Shown piece after piece: positions 34,681 to 46,065 of a stretch of 64,000 nucleotides of DNA. Position 1 is the first letter of the stretch. Each line of letters opens with the position of its first letter. The DNA is taken from NCBI GenBank assembly GCA_036417435.1, contig CM070912.1, forward strand, positions 26,524,055-26,588,054, in the 5' to 3' direction. The position numbers and the translations under genes are program-made. The DNA is from Inia geoffrensis. Taxonomy: Eukaryota > Chordata > Mammalia > Artiodactyla > Iniidae. Below the pieces are notes generated by a model that worked only from the letters and a program-made list of their open reading frames with translations, searched no databases and was not told the DNA's origin.

Positions 34681-34870
34681 GGCTGTAAAGCCTTAGGTAA
34701 GAGACTTAACCTCTCTGGGCCTTACTTTCCCCCCTCTGTGAACTGGGTCTATTGGCATCTATCTTATAGAATTATTTGTCAGATCAAAGTGCTTAGCACA
34801 CAGCCTCTCTCATTGAAAGTGCCCATTGGATAGAAACTGTCATTATTGCTGTTAATGTTATTACAGTGTT
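34681..34870 (+). repeat. MIR
   Basis: The core is ggtaagagacttaacctctc, tgggccttactttcccccct and caaagtgcttagcacacagc. Confidence 0.8.
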
Positions 34871-34888
34871 TATAGTGGGAACTTAGCA

Positions 34889-35017
34889 AATGATGGATCG
34901 ATGGATGCGTGGGTGGATAGATGGATGGATGGGTGGATAGATGGATGGACAGGTGGATGGATGGAAGGATGGATGGATATGGGGGGGGTGGTTGGATAGG
35001 TGGATGAACAGACAAAT
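34889..35017. repeat. (GATG)n tetranucleotide microsatellite
   Basis: Imperfect gatggatggg/gatagatg tetramers ending in a G-run at 34,981. The Ser/His/Pro-rich minus-strand frames here are microsatellite products. Confidence 0.95.
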
Positions 35018-35700
35018 GGCTTTTGATATTCAAACAGTACGTAACCCTGATGACCTATCTGGAGGTGAGAAGTCATCTCATTTCATGAAGTTCAAAATAA
35101 ACAGCAGCTCTTTGCTGTTGAATTCAAACACTGATTTCTAGAGAGACCTGCCCTCTTGCTCAGTTTACGTTTGTCATCTGTATGTGGGAAGTGGGGAAGG
35201 TCAGGCAGTCCTACAGCAGGCTTCGTGCATACTCTCTCTTTCTGTCTCTCACACACACACACCCCCACCTCCTCGGCCTTGGTTAAATGTAACCAAACAC
35301 TAACACTTGTGACAAACACAGCCAAGCTTCCCACTGGAACGCTGAGCAACAAACCACATGTAGTTGCAGCCCAGGGGGGTTTGTTGACATACATTGCCCC
35401 AGGCGCTGGCCGGTGTGGGTGAGGCTTGGACGGGTGGCGGTGAGGGGCTCCCCAGCTGGCTGTCCCAGAGCAGAGCCCGCCTCCTTCTAGGTTCTGCTTC
35501 AGGGACCTGACAGCCAGAGCCTGTCCCCAGGGCTGCCACGGGCAAGGGTGCAGAAAATCTTCCTGGAAAATACGGTCTTTAAGAACATGTTGCCTCTGGG
35601 ATTGGCCAGGTGAATTGTGAGAGGGACCTGCTAGTGACATTTTTTCCTACACCAGCCTGACACCGGGTGTGGGAGAGGTGGGGGGGTGGATGGGCAGGGA
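35018..35700. other. Unique sequence, nothing recognised
   Basis: A short CA run lies near 35,251. A 182-codon minus frame (35,092-35,640) has no recognisable domain. Confidence 0.45.
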
Positions 35701-36125
35701 GGTGCGTGAGCTTCCTCGGGCTGCCATGATGGATCACCACAAACCTGGTGGTATAAGACAACAGAAATTTACCCCCTCACAGAGGCGAGAAGTCTGAAAT
35801 CAGGGTGTCAGGAGGGCTGTGCCCCCTCCAAGGGCTTTAGGGAAGAATCCTCCCTTGCCTCTTCCAGCTTCTGGCGGCTTCCCATAGCCCTTGGTGTCCC
35901 TGGCTTGTGGCAGCATCCCTCCAGTCTCTGCCTCCACCTTCACATATGGCCTTCTCCCTGTGTGTCCTCTCCTCTTCTAAGGATGTCAGGCATTGGGTTT
36001 AGGGCCCACCCTAATCTAGTATGACCTCATTTTGATGGCATCTGCCAAGACCCTATTTCCAAACAAGGTCACATTCTGAGGCTCTGGGTGGACATGAACT
36101 AGGGGCAGCACCATGCAACCCAGTA
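35701..36125 (-). mobile_element. MaLR-type solo LTR (reverse)
   Basis: The order tcctcgggctgccatgatgg, gtggtataagacaacagaaa, ttgtgtgtcc-type text (tgtgtgtcctctcctcttct), gggcccaccctaatctagta and caaggtcacattctgaggc matches the element at 19.87-20.37 kb. Same family. Confidence 0.7.
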
Positions 36126-36905
36126 CAGGAGGTAAGGCAGAGGCAGACAGGTAGGGATCGGGGAGGGTCAGGATGCTGATAGCAAGGGTTCCACAGTAGA
36201 AACCGGAAGGCTGTGAGCAGAGCAACACTGCCTTTACACTTGGCCAAGTCTGGCCCTATGACTTGGAGAGGCCCACACTGGTCCTTCTCCAGCCGGGCCC
36301 CTTCCCACAAGGCAAGGAGCCGTGGAGCCAGGGAGATGCGCCCACATGGTCCCCATGACTCCCCACTTCGGGCCAGGTCCTAGGTGTCCAGAACTCTGGA
36401 ACCCCCTTCCTCAGCAGCACTGAGCCATTTCCAAAGGCTGCTCAGGTGTCTCCCCTAGCTCTGCCCTGCTGAGGGCAGGCTGGCTTCCAGTGTGTGCACC
36501 CCTAAACCTAAGGGAGGCTCAGGGGCAGGCATTTGTGGGGCTTAGGACAGAATTTGGACTTTTAGCCTGGGGTATGTTCACAGGCCCCTCAAGGCAGAGT
36601 GGAGAGTGTGGGGAGAGAAGCAGGTGGTCTGTGGAACTCCAAGGAGTCTGGGAGAGCTCTGAGTTCAGATCTGGCCTTCCGGGTCGTGGTGAAGGTGCGT
36701 TCCTTAAAGAGGGAGGCTAGAACGTATTTTATTTACACGGTTTCTTAGCTTGATATCTAACTTTAAATCTGTAGACATATGGTATACATGGGCTCTTGCT
36801 CTGGGCCCTGCACAAATTACAGACTGTGAGTTGAGATGGAGGCGCCTGGGAGCCTCTGGACTCAGGCTCCAAGAGTTACCTTTGGTTCATCACTCCCTGA
36901 GTTAT
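36126..36905. other. Unique sequence, nothing recognised
   Basis: No exon or repeat supported. Confidence 0.45.
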
Positions 36906-36906
36906 G

Positions 36907-36908
<2 letters not shown>

Positions 36909-36942
<34 letters not shown>
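36909..36942. repeat. (GT)n microsatellite
   Basis: About 16 GT units with one gc interruption near the end. Confidence 0.95.
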
Positions 36943-36943
<1 letters not shown>

Positions 36944-37040
36944 TAACATTTTGTTGGTCTCCCTTACTAGCATATAAGCTTCATGAAAACAGGGACCTTT
37001 TTCTTCTCATCTGTAAAATGGGATTAATAGTAGTCACTGC

Positions 37041-37378
37041 GGGACTTCCCTGGTGGCCCACTAGTTAAGAATCCGCCTGCCAATGCAGGGGACACGGGTT
37101 CGATCCCTGGTCCGGGAAGATCCCACATGCCACGGAGCAACTAAGCGTATGTGCCACAACTACTGAGCCTGCGCTCTAGAGCCCGCGAGTCACAACTACT
37201 GAGCCCACGTGCCACAACTACTTAAGCTTGCACGCCTAGAGCCCGTGCTCCACCAAGAGAGAAGGCACCACAGTGAGAAGCCGGCACAGCACAATGAAGC
37301 GTAGCCCCGCTCGCCGCAACTAGAGAAAGCCCGCGCTCAGCAACGAAGACCCAATGCGGCCAATAATAATAATAGTAA
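37041..37378 (+). mobile_element. CHR-type SINE, long form, intact duplication
   Basis: The head gggacttccctggtggccca is followed by gggttcgatccctggtccgg and a long body (actactgagcccacgtgcc), ending in ccaatgcggccaataataat. The target tagtcactgc is duplicated at 37,031-37,040 and 37,379-37,388. Confidence 0.93.
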
Positions 37379-37388
37379 TAGTCACTGC

Positions 37389-38128
37389 TTCATAGAGTTA
37401 CCAGAGGAGCAAGAGAGCGTGTGGATACGAAGCCCGGAGTGCAGGGCCCGGCCCTCAGCGAGCGCCCTGTGAGCTCTGCTCAGGCTGCTGTTGGTTGTCT
37501 CTGGAGCCCCAGCACAGGGGAGGGTGCCCGGGAGGTGCTTTGCAATGCTTTGTGGAATAAATGACGGAGCGGCTGAGGATGCAGGGGACTGTGTTCCTGC
37601 ATTGCTGACTTTGTTCCTGAAGGCCAGGTTGGACCAAGGGGTTGCGTGATTCTCAGAACGTCCCCAGAGGCAAATGTGTGCCATCAGATCAATAAACGCA
37701 GGTTCTCCCAGCAACGCTTTATGACCAGATTGGCATTTTGAGCCAATTCCTCTGGATGCCAAGGCAAGCCATATTGGAGGAGGGGGCAAGAGTGTACGTA
37801 GGAGTGTATCTAGGTGAACCATGTGGGAGGCGGCTCTAAACGGCCGAGGTTTTGAAAAATGAGGACAGCTTGGGTAGGGGTGGAGAGGTGAACGGGGAAA
37901 GGAGTAAACTGCTTGCTTCCAGGGCTGCCGAGCAGGTCGATGGACAGGACTTAGGGAGGCTTGGGTGAGGCTGGGAGGGGTCAGGGATGACACCTGGTTT
38001 CTGGTTAGCCTCGCCAGACTGAAGGAGGTGCTATCTCTGAGGTGGGGGGCCCTGGGGGAAATCAGACTTGAGGGGAGGCTCTCAAATTCAGCTTTGGACC
38101 AGTTGACTTTGATAAGCCACCAAGACAT
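37389..38128. other. Unique sequence with a long unexplained frame
   Basis: A 248-codon minus frame (37,382-38,128) is open across this stretch. It shows no domain and no signal peptide, is Ser/Pro-rich and its left end touches the SINE duplication. It may be chance or a terminal exon; I treat it as unsupported. Confidence 0.4.
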
Positions 38129-38129
38129 C

Positions 38130-38335
38130 CGTTAGACCAGGTTTGAATCCCTGAGCACATACTGGCAGTATTGTCTGCACCAGGCTCCCTCACTCCTCTG
38201 AGCCTTGGTTTTCCTATCTGCAAAACAGAATACCTCACCAGGTGATTATAAGGACCCTATGTGGGGATACATGCAAAGCACCCAACCCAGAGCCAGGTAC
38301 CATGAAGAGAAAACTATGTGTCAGTATTATTCACT
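38130..38335 (+). repeat. MIR
   Basis: The text ccaggtttgaatccctgagc, tctgagccttggttttccta and cacccaacccagagccaggt follows MIR order. Confidence 0.8.
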
Positions 38336-38800
38336 CTGTCAGTGAGAAGCAACAGACACACAAGGCATATTGGCTTAAACAGACAAATCATTTACTGTTC
38401 CTTTAACTAAAATCCAAGAAATAGATCTGAGATCCCAGAGCTGCATGCAGAACTCAGGCTTCGTCACAGGGGCTCCTTATCTCCCTCAGGCACCTTCCAC
38501 GTGTGTTCACAGTGGTCACTAGCTCAGCAAATCCAGTGGCAAGAGCGGGGGCTCTTTTCCTATAATTCTGGCAAAAAAAAAAAGGCACAAGAACAATTCT
38601 GATTGGCCCAACTTGGTTATGTGCCCATCCCAGAGCCAATCACTGTGGCCAAGCTTGGGTCACATGATTTCCCCTGTGGCATGGCTCCCCTGTCGGTGAA
38701 AGATAAAGCTGTGCAGGGAAAACCAGCAGACGTCCATCATGTTCTCTGTCTGTCCGGTGGGAGTTTCAGGATGGGAGGAGATGTGTGTGTAAAGCTTCTA
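38336..38800. repeat. Old interspersed element with CCAAT-rich core
   Basis: The core tctgattggcccaacttgg, ccagagccaatcactgtggc and gcttgggtcacatgattt recurs at 48.0-48.1 kb, so both are copies of one old family. The class (LTR or DNA) is not clear to me. Confidence 0.55.
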
Positions 38801-38804
38801 GCAC

Positions 38805-39728
38805 AATAGCCAAGACATGGAGTTAACTTAAACGTCCATTGACAGATGAATGGAGAAAGAAAATGTGGTACATTCAATGGCATATTCAGCCTTAAAAAGT
38901 AGGAAATTTTGAACTATGTGAACACTTGGATGGACCTTGAAGACATGAGGTTAAATGAAATAAGCCAGACACAGGAGAAACACTCCATGATACCACTTAC
39001 ATGAGAAACCTAAAATAGTCAAACTCAGAGAACCAGAGAATAGAATGGGGATTTCCAGGGGGTGGGAGGAGGGGGAAATGGGGAGATATTGGCCAAGGGG
39101 TACAAAGCTTCAGGTCTGCAAGATGACTAAGTTCTGGAGACCTAATGTACAGCACGATAATGATAGTAACAACACTGTGTTGTACACTTAAAATTTTACC
39201 AAGAGGGTAGATCTTATGTTAAATGTTCCTATCACAAGAAAAAAGAATAGTAAAGAAGGTGGGAGGAAATTTTGGGAAGTGATGGATATATTTATGGCAT
39301 AGATTGTGATGGTAGTTTCACAGGTGTATACTTATTGTTTATTTTTATTTTTAATTGAACTATAGTTGATTGACAATGTGTTCCTTACTGCTGTACAGCA
39401 AAGTGATTCAGTTATACATATGTATACATTCTTTTTAAAATATTCTTTTCCATGATGGTTTATCACAGGATATTGAATATAGTTCCCTGTGCTATACAGC
39501 AGGACCTTGTTTTCTGTCCATTCTATATATAAAAGCTCACATCTGCTGACCCCAACTTCTACTCCATCCCTCCCCCAACCCCCTCTCCCTTAGCAACCGC
39601 CAGTCTGTTCTCTATGTCTCACGGGTGTATACTTATCTCCAAACTCAACAAGCTGTATACATTAAATATAGATAGCTTTTTGTATGTCAATCATACCTCA
39701 ATAAAGTGGTTTAAAAAATAAAAATAAA
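38805..39728 (+). mobile_element. L1 LINE 3' region with nested LINE
   Basis: The sense order is taaacgtccattgacagatg, ggcatattcagccttaaaaa, aatgaaataagccagacaca, aagcttcaggtctgcaagat and the end ttgtatgtcaatcatacctc aataaag. It is interrupted at 39,336-39,621 by a reverse LINE. Confidence 0.82.
39336..39621 (-). mobile_element. Cetartiodactyl L1 3' fragment nested in L1
   Basis: The T-rich left end is followed by gactatagttgattgac-like text (aactatagttgattgacaat), gtacagcaaagtgattcagt and gctatacagcaggaccttgt. The host sequence caggtgtatacttat at 39,321-39,335 recurs as acgggtgtatacttat at 39,621-39,636, marking the target-site duplication. Confidence 0.88.
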
Positions 39729-40845
39729 GTTTCTGGCGCAAAGTAAGAGCTCAGTTCACGGTGGCTGCTTGCATCAGGATTCTGGAGGTGAAACACCAGA
39801 ATGGCCCTCCACGGTGCCCTTACCATCTACATGTTTGAAAGTCCTTTACAAATTCAGCCTCTCCGCAACAACCCCACATCCAATGGCACCTACTTTTCCT
39901 CAACCCCCTTCAGCCTTTCACCAAGCTTAAGAAATGGCACGGGAGAGGTCAGTCAGGGGAGGATTGAGGCATGTCCCAGCCCAGGGCAGGGCACCGTGCT
40001 GTCATCTTTGGTCAACCATGGACAGGCCGTGGGCATTTCTGTCGCTGACCCCAACCTGGAGACCCAGGGACTCCCTATTCCTCCAGGATCAGAGGGAAAT
40101 TCCAGGACCTCTGGCATCCTCGCAACAGCCTGCACTCCAGAGAGAGGCAGACAAGATCAAGAGAATGGGTTTTGCACAGTTAGACAAAGACTTTGATGGT
40201 TCATAACATCAGGGAGAAAATTCCAATACCCTGGGACAAGCTACGATGTGGATGTTCCTTTCAGACACCTGCTTCTGATTGGAACTGCCCGGAGCCTCCC
40301 TGCCAATCAGCATGGGCGCTGAGAAATTGGAATTTTATAGCTTAGCAATGAGAAATCTGGAGGAACTCTGGAATTAATTTAAGGAAACGGGGAGGAAAAA
40401 AAAAAAAAAAAAAAAAAAACGAAGAAGGAAATTAGTAGCCAAATAACCAGACTGCCTGATTTTATTATTACCTTTGTGGCCAAGGCAAGTCATGAACATT
40501 TTGGGCATTAATTACAAGCAGAGAGGGAACCAGCCAGCCATCTTGTCTCAAACTCTGCGATAATGTTTTTGTTTTGTTTTCCTGCACTGGTGCTGGGATG
40601 GGGATGGGAACAGAGCCAAGAAAGAACAGACAAAACAGGTACAATAATTAAAGAAAAACCACACCCAGTCTGGTCTGCCATAGCTCCCTCCAGGAGCCTC
40701 TTGGCCAGTCTTTTTCTGGAATCATCTTCTACCATGTGACATCATGGATACCAGCCTGTCCGAAATGGGAACTGGAGGTCACACGGCAGCTATAGAGGGT
40801 TTCTGTGATCTCAGATGGAGGCCTAGTCAGAGGTGATGATAGTGT
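39729..40845. other. Unique sequence with a long A-run
   Basis: An A-run spans 40,396-40,419. The 131-codon frame at 39,801-40,196 has no recognisable domain. No gene supported. Confidence 0.5.
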
Positions 40846-40847
40846 TG

Positions 40848-41030
40848 GTTGGTCCATTCGATCACTGTTTATTGAGTGTCATTCATGGGTCACCGCTGAG
40901 TCAGGGGCTGTAAAACAGAAGTGGATATCACATACTGGTCCCTGCCCCTGTGGGTGGAGAGTCTAGCTGGGGCAGGGGGTGCCTAGATATTAATAATCAG
41001 TTAATTATATAAGGCATGAAACGCCAGTAC
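40848..41030 (-). mobile_element. L2 LINE 3' terminus
   Basis: The text tcactgtttattgagtgtca, ctgcccctgtgggtggagag and tagatattaataatcagtta follows antisense L2. Confidence 0.65.
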
Positions 41031-41103
41031 TACTGTGGGGACTTGGTTCCGGTTCTCATGTCCTAGAAAACATCCATTTAGATGCCTCGCTGTGAGACAG
41101 CGT

Positions 41104-41194
41104 GATCAACTCACCCCAGTTGGCCCAGGACTTTCCTGATTTAAGCACCTAAAGTTCCCAGTCCTGGGAAACCCCAGGATGACTGGTCACCCTA
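41104..41194. mobile_element. Short palindromic MITE-like element
   Basis: The left arm gatcaactcaccccagttgg with cccaggactttcc pairs imperfectly with the right arm cagtcctgggaaacc and atgactggtcaccc, giving an inverted-repeat mini-element of about 90 bases. Confidence 0.5.
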
Positions 41195-41279
41195 CCCTGG
41201 GACAGGATGAACTGGGGAAATAAGCCTCCCTTACCACGTGGGGCTTCCCTGTACCTTCTCCCCAAGCAGCCTGGACACA

Positions 41280-41385
41280 GGTTAAGCAGCCAATTCAGCT
41301 TGCGGCTTGGAACAAGTTACTTGGCCTCTCGGGGCCACTGCTTCCTCATTTGCAAAATGGGGTTTGACCTGGAGAGCTTTTGCCC
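41280..41385 (+). repeat. MIR fragment
   Basis: The core is ttggaacaagttacttggcc, tctcggggccactgcttcct and catttgcaaaatggggtttg. Confidence 0.7.
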
Positions 41386-41469
41386 TCCTGGTAGTTCTGG
41401 GTTCCCAGCCCTGCTGCTGCATTTCAGAGCTTAATCAATGCAGAGGGCCGAGCAAAGAAGACAGGACCA

Positions 41470-41645
41470 TATGCACCCACGGTGCAGCCGTGGGCAAGTT
41501 ATCTCACCTCTAATGCCTAGTTTCCTCCTCCATAAAATCGTAGTGATAATAGTACTTACTTCATGGAAATATGAGCACTCAGTTAAGTGAAAATATTCTA
41601 TAGGTCTGGCATAGCAGATAGTCAGTAGTTGGAAAGTGTGGATAT
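41470..41645 (+). repeat. MIR
   Basis: The core is gtgggcaagttatctcacct, agtttcctcctccataaaat and ggtctggcatagcagatagt. Confidence 0.78.
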
Positions 41646-41854
41646 CCTGGTTAATGAAAAGTATGATTTAGAGTTATGATCTTTCGTAAGTAGTGATTGC
41701 CAGTTTTCAAAAAAAATTTTTTTAAACATGTACTTTACCACAGTACGTACTCTTAAGGTTGCCTTTTACCTCCAGGTGTCTAGTTCCATAAGGTGGAGAC
41801 TAGGTCCTTTTTGCCACTGTCCCCCCCATAATAAAGATTTTTTGAGTTCGTTGA

Positions 41855-41965
41855 GGTCACATCATGCCCATTTTACAGGTGAGAAAGTTGAGACTCAGGG
41901 AGGTTAAAGGTCCTGCCATTAAGTGGAGAAATCAAAAATTGAACTTGGATCTGATTCAGGGTCCT
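41855..41965 (-). repeat. MIR fragment
   Basis: The text cccattttacaggtgagaaa and gttgagactcagggaggtta is antisense MIR. Confidence 0.75.
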
Positions 41966-42294
41966 GTCTCTCCACTAATTGGTCTCTACTTCCTCAGGGG
42001 GTGCATAGGGAGAGCATGAGTGACAGCAAAGGGGTGCAAGGAGGCAGATCTGGTGGGGGCGGGAGGTGGGACTGTGAAGATCTGACTAGGAATTCTCCAA
42101 AGGGAGCAGCCACGGTGGGCCAAGCACAACACCAGCAGCCTGGCCGGATCCTCATGTGGACAGGAACCTTTTGGATGCTGCTTTCTCACCTCACTGGTTG
42201 CCATGGAGACAGGAGAGGGTGTGCACACATGCATGTGCTGAGATGTATCTCAAACCTGCTACCCAGGCTTGCCCAGAGATGCCAGCAGTAGTGG
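41966..42294. other. Unique sequence, nothing recognised
   Basis: No element or exon supported. Confidence 0.45.
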
Positions 42295-43565
42295 GCAGGT
42301 CAAACCAATACATAAGTGCACACAAGAGTAGAGTACATGGTACCATAAACCCCAGCTATCCATCACCCAGCTTCAATAATCACCAACTCTCAGCCAACCT
42401 TGTTCCATCTATACCCCCTTCCCCTCCTCCCTCATCCCAGATACTCAGATACTAAGCAAATTCCAGACATCAACCATTTCTTCTGCAAATATTTTCGGTT
42501 ATGACTCCAAAAGAAAAAGGATTTTTTTTTACCACCATCACAGCTACTAAAACCAAGAGTAATGCTTTACTATCAGCAAATATCCAGTGTTCAGAATTTT
42601 CTGGTTGTCTCATAATTGTTTTCTTTACAGTTAAAATCAGGATTCATATAAGGTTCATACATTGTGACTCGTTGATATGCCTCTTACGCCTTTCTTAATC
42701 TGCGGGTTCTCCCTCCCTTCCTCTTTCTTCTCTTGCAATTTATTTGTTGAGGAAACTGGGTTGGTTGTTCTGTAGAGTGTTCCGGTCTGGATTTTGCTTA
42801 TTGCATCCCCGTGCTGGTATTATACGTGTTCCTCTGCCCGCTCTGTTTCTTGTAAATCAGTAGTTAGATCTAGAAGTTCACTTAGATTCATGTTTGTTTT
42901 TTTGTGTTTGTATGACTACTTCCTAGTGGCTGTTTTGTATTTCTATTTGAAGGCACATAATGTGTGGTTGCCCCTCTTCATGATGTTAGTAGCCATTGAT
43001 GATCACTGTCTAGATCCATTAGAGGTTGAAAAGGGTGGCTTACTAATTCTATCCTTCTTTGTTTGTTAGCTGGAATATGTCTATAAAGAAACTTCTCCTG
43101 ATCAGCCATTTGGTTACTGTAAAGTATGGTTCATACCAAAAAGGATAAATGCTTGACTCTTTCCCCTGTATTTGACAGTTTTCAAAATAAGAAGTTCATC
43201 CCAGGGAGTTCCCTGGTGGCCTAGTGGTTAGGATTCTGGGCTTTCACTGCCATGGCCCGGGCTCAATCCCTGGTCTGGGAACTGAGATCCTGCAAGCCAT
43301 GCAGTGTGGCCAAAAGGAAAGGGAAAAAAAAAAAAAAAAGTTGGTCCCAACATCCTCCAAAGATGACAAATGAGTTTATGCTTTTCTGTTTTTCTAAGTA
43401 TCATTGTGAACTTACAGATTTGGACATACATAACACATTTCCATCCGTGGCAGTTATTATTCCTATGGATGCTCAAAATGTCCCATCTTTGGCCAGTGGG
43501 AGCCCCTTCACATTGTCTTCCCGCCTCCTTTTTGATATGTCCCCATAACAGCTTCTGAGTACTTG
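42295..43565 (-). mobile_element. L1 LINE 3' UTR (old), split by SINE
   Basis: Antisense L1 text includes cccagctatccatcacccag, cttcaataatcaccaactct, ccagtgttcagaattttctg, tctggattttgcttattgca, catttggttactgtaaagta and ttcctatggatgctcaaaat, one long old copy with a SINE at 43,205-43,339. Confidence 0.75.
43205..43339 (+). mobile_element. Short CHR-type SINE nested in L1
   Basis: The head ggagttccctggtggcctag and B-box-like gggctcaatccctggtctgg are present, with a poly-A tail at 43,324-43,339. The flanks agttcatccca and agttggtccca are an aged target duplication. Confidence 0.88.
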
Positions 43566-44109
43566 GATGATAAGGTGTTCCAGGCTCATCTTGCATATTT
43601 CCTGCCTCAGACCTCGAATCAGCCCTATCTCCACAGAAGCTGCAGAGAGCACTTCTAGTTGGAAGTGGTGTTTATAGAGACCACAACGTGGGTGCTGGGA
43701 GTGCTCACTGTTAGTGAATTGCCCATTATTTCTAACCTCTTCAGTGGACAGGGGTAGGAAACCCTTGCTGTATTTTGTAAGGCAAAATACTGATGCTTCC
43801 CATTCAAACTGGGGACTCGAGGTTCTTCAGTTCATCTCTGTGATCTTACATCCGCATCTCCTTTCTTCCATGACAGTGTGACAAAGCCTGTTTCTAAAAG
43901 CAGAGCTCCCCTTTGTGTCTCCCACCAAGCCAGAAGCCTATGAGAAAGCACTTAAGCCTTTCCCTCAGAAATGAACCTGAGGTCTCTGATCTGGAGGCTT
44001 AGAGGTGGCTCTGAGAGAAGCCCATGTCAGGACCCACAAGGGACCACATTCTCATGGCAGACGAACCAGCTCCTCCCACCATCCTGTGTGTGGATCCTCT
44101 CATCTAACT
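43566..44109. other. Unique sequence, nothing recognised
   Basis: No exon or repeat supported. Confidence 0.45.
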
Positions 44110-44280
44110 GCTCTTAATCCTGGCTGCACACTTGAGTCACATGGGGAATTATAAAAACCCCTGTCAATCACAATGAAGTCAGAATCTCTGGGCCTGGGAC
44201 CCTAACATCACTACTGTTTTTTAAAGCAGTCCGGGTAATGTTAACGGGCAGCCAGGGTTTAGAATCCCTACTCTAGTCCT
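44110..44280. mobile_element. hAT-type palindromic MITE
   Basis: The text aatcctggctgcacacttga, gtcacatggggaattataaa, aagtcagaatctctgggcct and cagccagggtttagaatccc has mirrored ends, typical of a small mammalian hAT MITE. Confidence 0.65.
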
Positions 44281-44447
44281 TGCTTCTCAGCCAAAGGAAG
44301 AGAAGGAAACGAGGGGTATGGCAGATGCTGCCTTCAAAGCCCATTAGCTTGGGACTGAAATCTAGCACTGCCAGTTTCTACCTGTGAAATACCTGGAATG
44401 GCACAGAGCAGTAGAGCCCTCTGCAGTAATCAAAATGGTCTATATCT

Positions 44448-44588
44448 GCACCGTCCAATGTGGTAGCCACTAGCCCCATAGGGTTATTACTGCAACCTAG
44501 GAAGTGAATTTTTAGATTTTAAAAATTTTAACTAACTTACACAGAAATAGCCACAAGTGGCTAGTAGCTACCATCTTGGACAGTGCCA
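44448..44588. mobile_element. hAT-Charlie-type MITE
   Basis: The termini caccgtccaatgtggtagcc and agctaccatcttggacagtg are inverted repeats, with gaatttttagattttaaaaa between. A second, different hAT family about 170 bases right of the previous one. Confidence 0.78.
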
Positions 44589-44589
44589 C

Positions 44590-44755
44590 TCTGCAAAATT
44601 ACTTAACATCTAGGAGCCTCATCTCTGTAAAATAATGACAAATAAGAGTGACTTCCTTGGGCTGTTGTCAGGATTAGAGATAATGTATATTAAGTGCCTG
44701 GTGCACATAAGACATTCAATAAAATGCTGCTTATTTTCCTTATTAACATCAGCCT
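44590..44755 (+). repeat. MIR
   Basis: The text aaattacttaacatctagga, gcctcatctctgtaaaataa, gctgttgtcaggattagaga and cattcaataaaatgctg follows MIR order. Confidence 0.8.
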
Positions 44756-44799
44756 GTCACTCCTTAAAGAAAAAAAAAAAAAAAAAAAGCTTGCCTGGA

Positions 44800-45640
44800 A
44801 AGTGAGTGCTCAAAAGCACCCCACCACACAGACTAAAAATTCTGAGCTGTTCCAGAGAAACTCTCAGAAAATATTCCTTAATTGTAGAAGTTCAATTACA
44901 GCAGGAGGTTATCAGTTGCAAGGGCTGTATTTCATTACAGATCTAGCCACAGCTCAATAAATTAAGCAATCACTCAAAATAACATGTTGCTTTAATCCCC
45001 TCTTGGAACAAATTCAAGTTGCTTGGTTTTATATTAGCACAGCTCTTGAAAGGCAACTCACATTGGCCTCATTTCTGTTTTCTCAATTCATCAGCCCCTC
45101 TCTGGATAAATCCTTGCGTCTGCTGACTAGCAGGGTGGAGGATTCCAAGGCGAGCAGACCTCCTTTTATCAAAACCGGAGTGTTTTCCATCCTCTGGCCT
45201 CGACACGTTCCATGTTTCATTCGCTGAAATTACTGGCAAGTTTATCTGCAGCAAAGACAGAGACCAAGAGGCAAGAGCCCAGTTCTGAAACACCTCTCAG
45301 CAGCCCAGTTCGGATGTGCAAAGCAAACGGTGGCGACTTTTCCACCCTCATCTTCTCTCTAGTGGTTTATCCTCTCACAGTAGAATTTCATTTCCCCCAG
45401 AAACTTGGCACTGGAGGTGTCAGCCCGGGAACATATTTGTTTGTGTAAATTAAAAGGAGAATATGTTTTGACCATATTTAAGTTCTGACCGCACTAAAGA
45501 AATAAATACCGAGTTGCACAATATGCATCCGCCGCACGGCTCTGACCCACCTCCCCAAACTCTGCCTTTGTTTATAAAACCCAAACGAGAACTGTGAATG
45601 GCTTAGCACCTCAGAAAGCCACAGGGACAACCTTGGAGGC
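44800..45640. other. Unique AT-rich stretch, possible conserved element
   Basis: Repeat-free and compositionally unlike its neighbours, with motifs such as ttaattg, tcaattac, tgctttaat and tttgtttataaaac. No open frame explains it. Conservation is inferred from texture only. Confidence 0.3.
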
Positions 45641-45789
45641 CGTTTCCACCCTCACCCAGGTCCACATGGAAAGTCCACTTACCTGAGTTTGACATTTGCT
45701 TCCTCCTGACATGCTGCATCCTTGCCAAGGGGGGCGAGGATGTTGGAAACAGACACCCTCACTTGTGCATCGTTGATGGGCCTGTGAAT

Positions 45790-46065
45790 GATGCCACCTT
45801 GGTGAAGGGCACTGGGCAATAGCTGTAGAAATTTAAAAATGCACATATCCTCTGACCTAGAAATTCCACTTCTAGGAATGTATCTGATGAGGATACTGGG
45901 ACACATGCCAGAGAGTATGTATGTTACAACTGCAGAATCCCGGAGTTAACTGAAATGCTGGCCAGTGGGGGACAGGTTAAGTATGGTGCATTGCTAGAAG
46001 TCATTAGAAAGATTGTGGTGGGTCAGAGGGCTGTCATGTCTTCAGGATATATTATAACGCCCACC
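45790..46065 (+). mobile_element. L1 LINE 3' region (old)
   Basis: The text aatttaaaaatgcacatatc, ctctgacctagaaattccac, ttctaggaatgtatctgatg and tggccagtgggggacaggtt is old L1 in sense orientation. Confidence 0.7.

Noticed and set aside
37382..38128. 248-codon minus-strand frame
   Set aside because: Low-complexity Ser/Pro text, touches a SINE target duplication, no recognised family.
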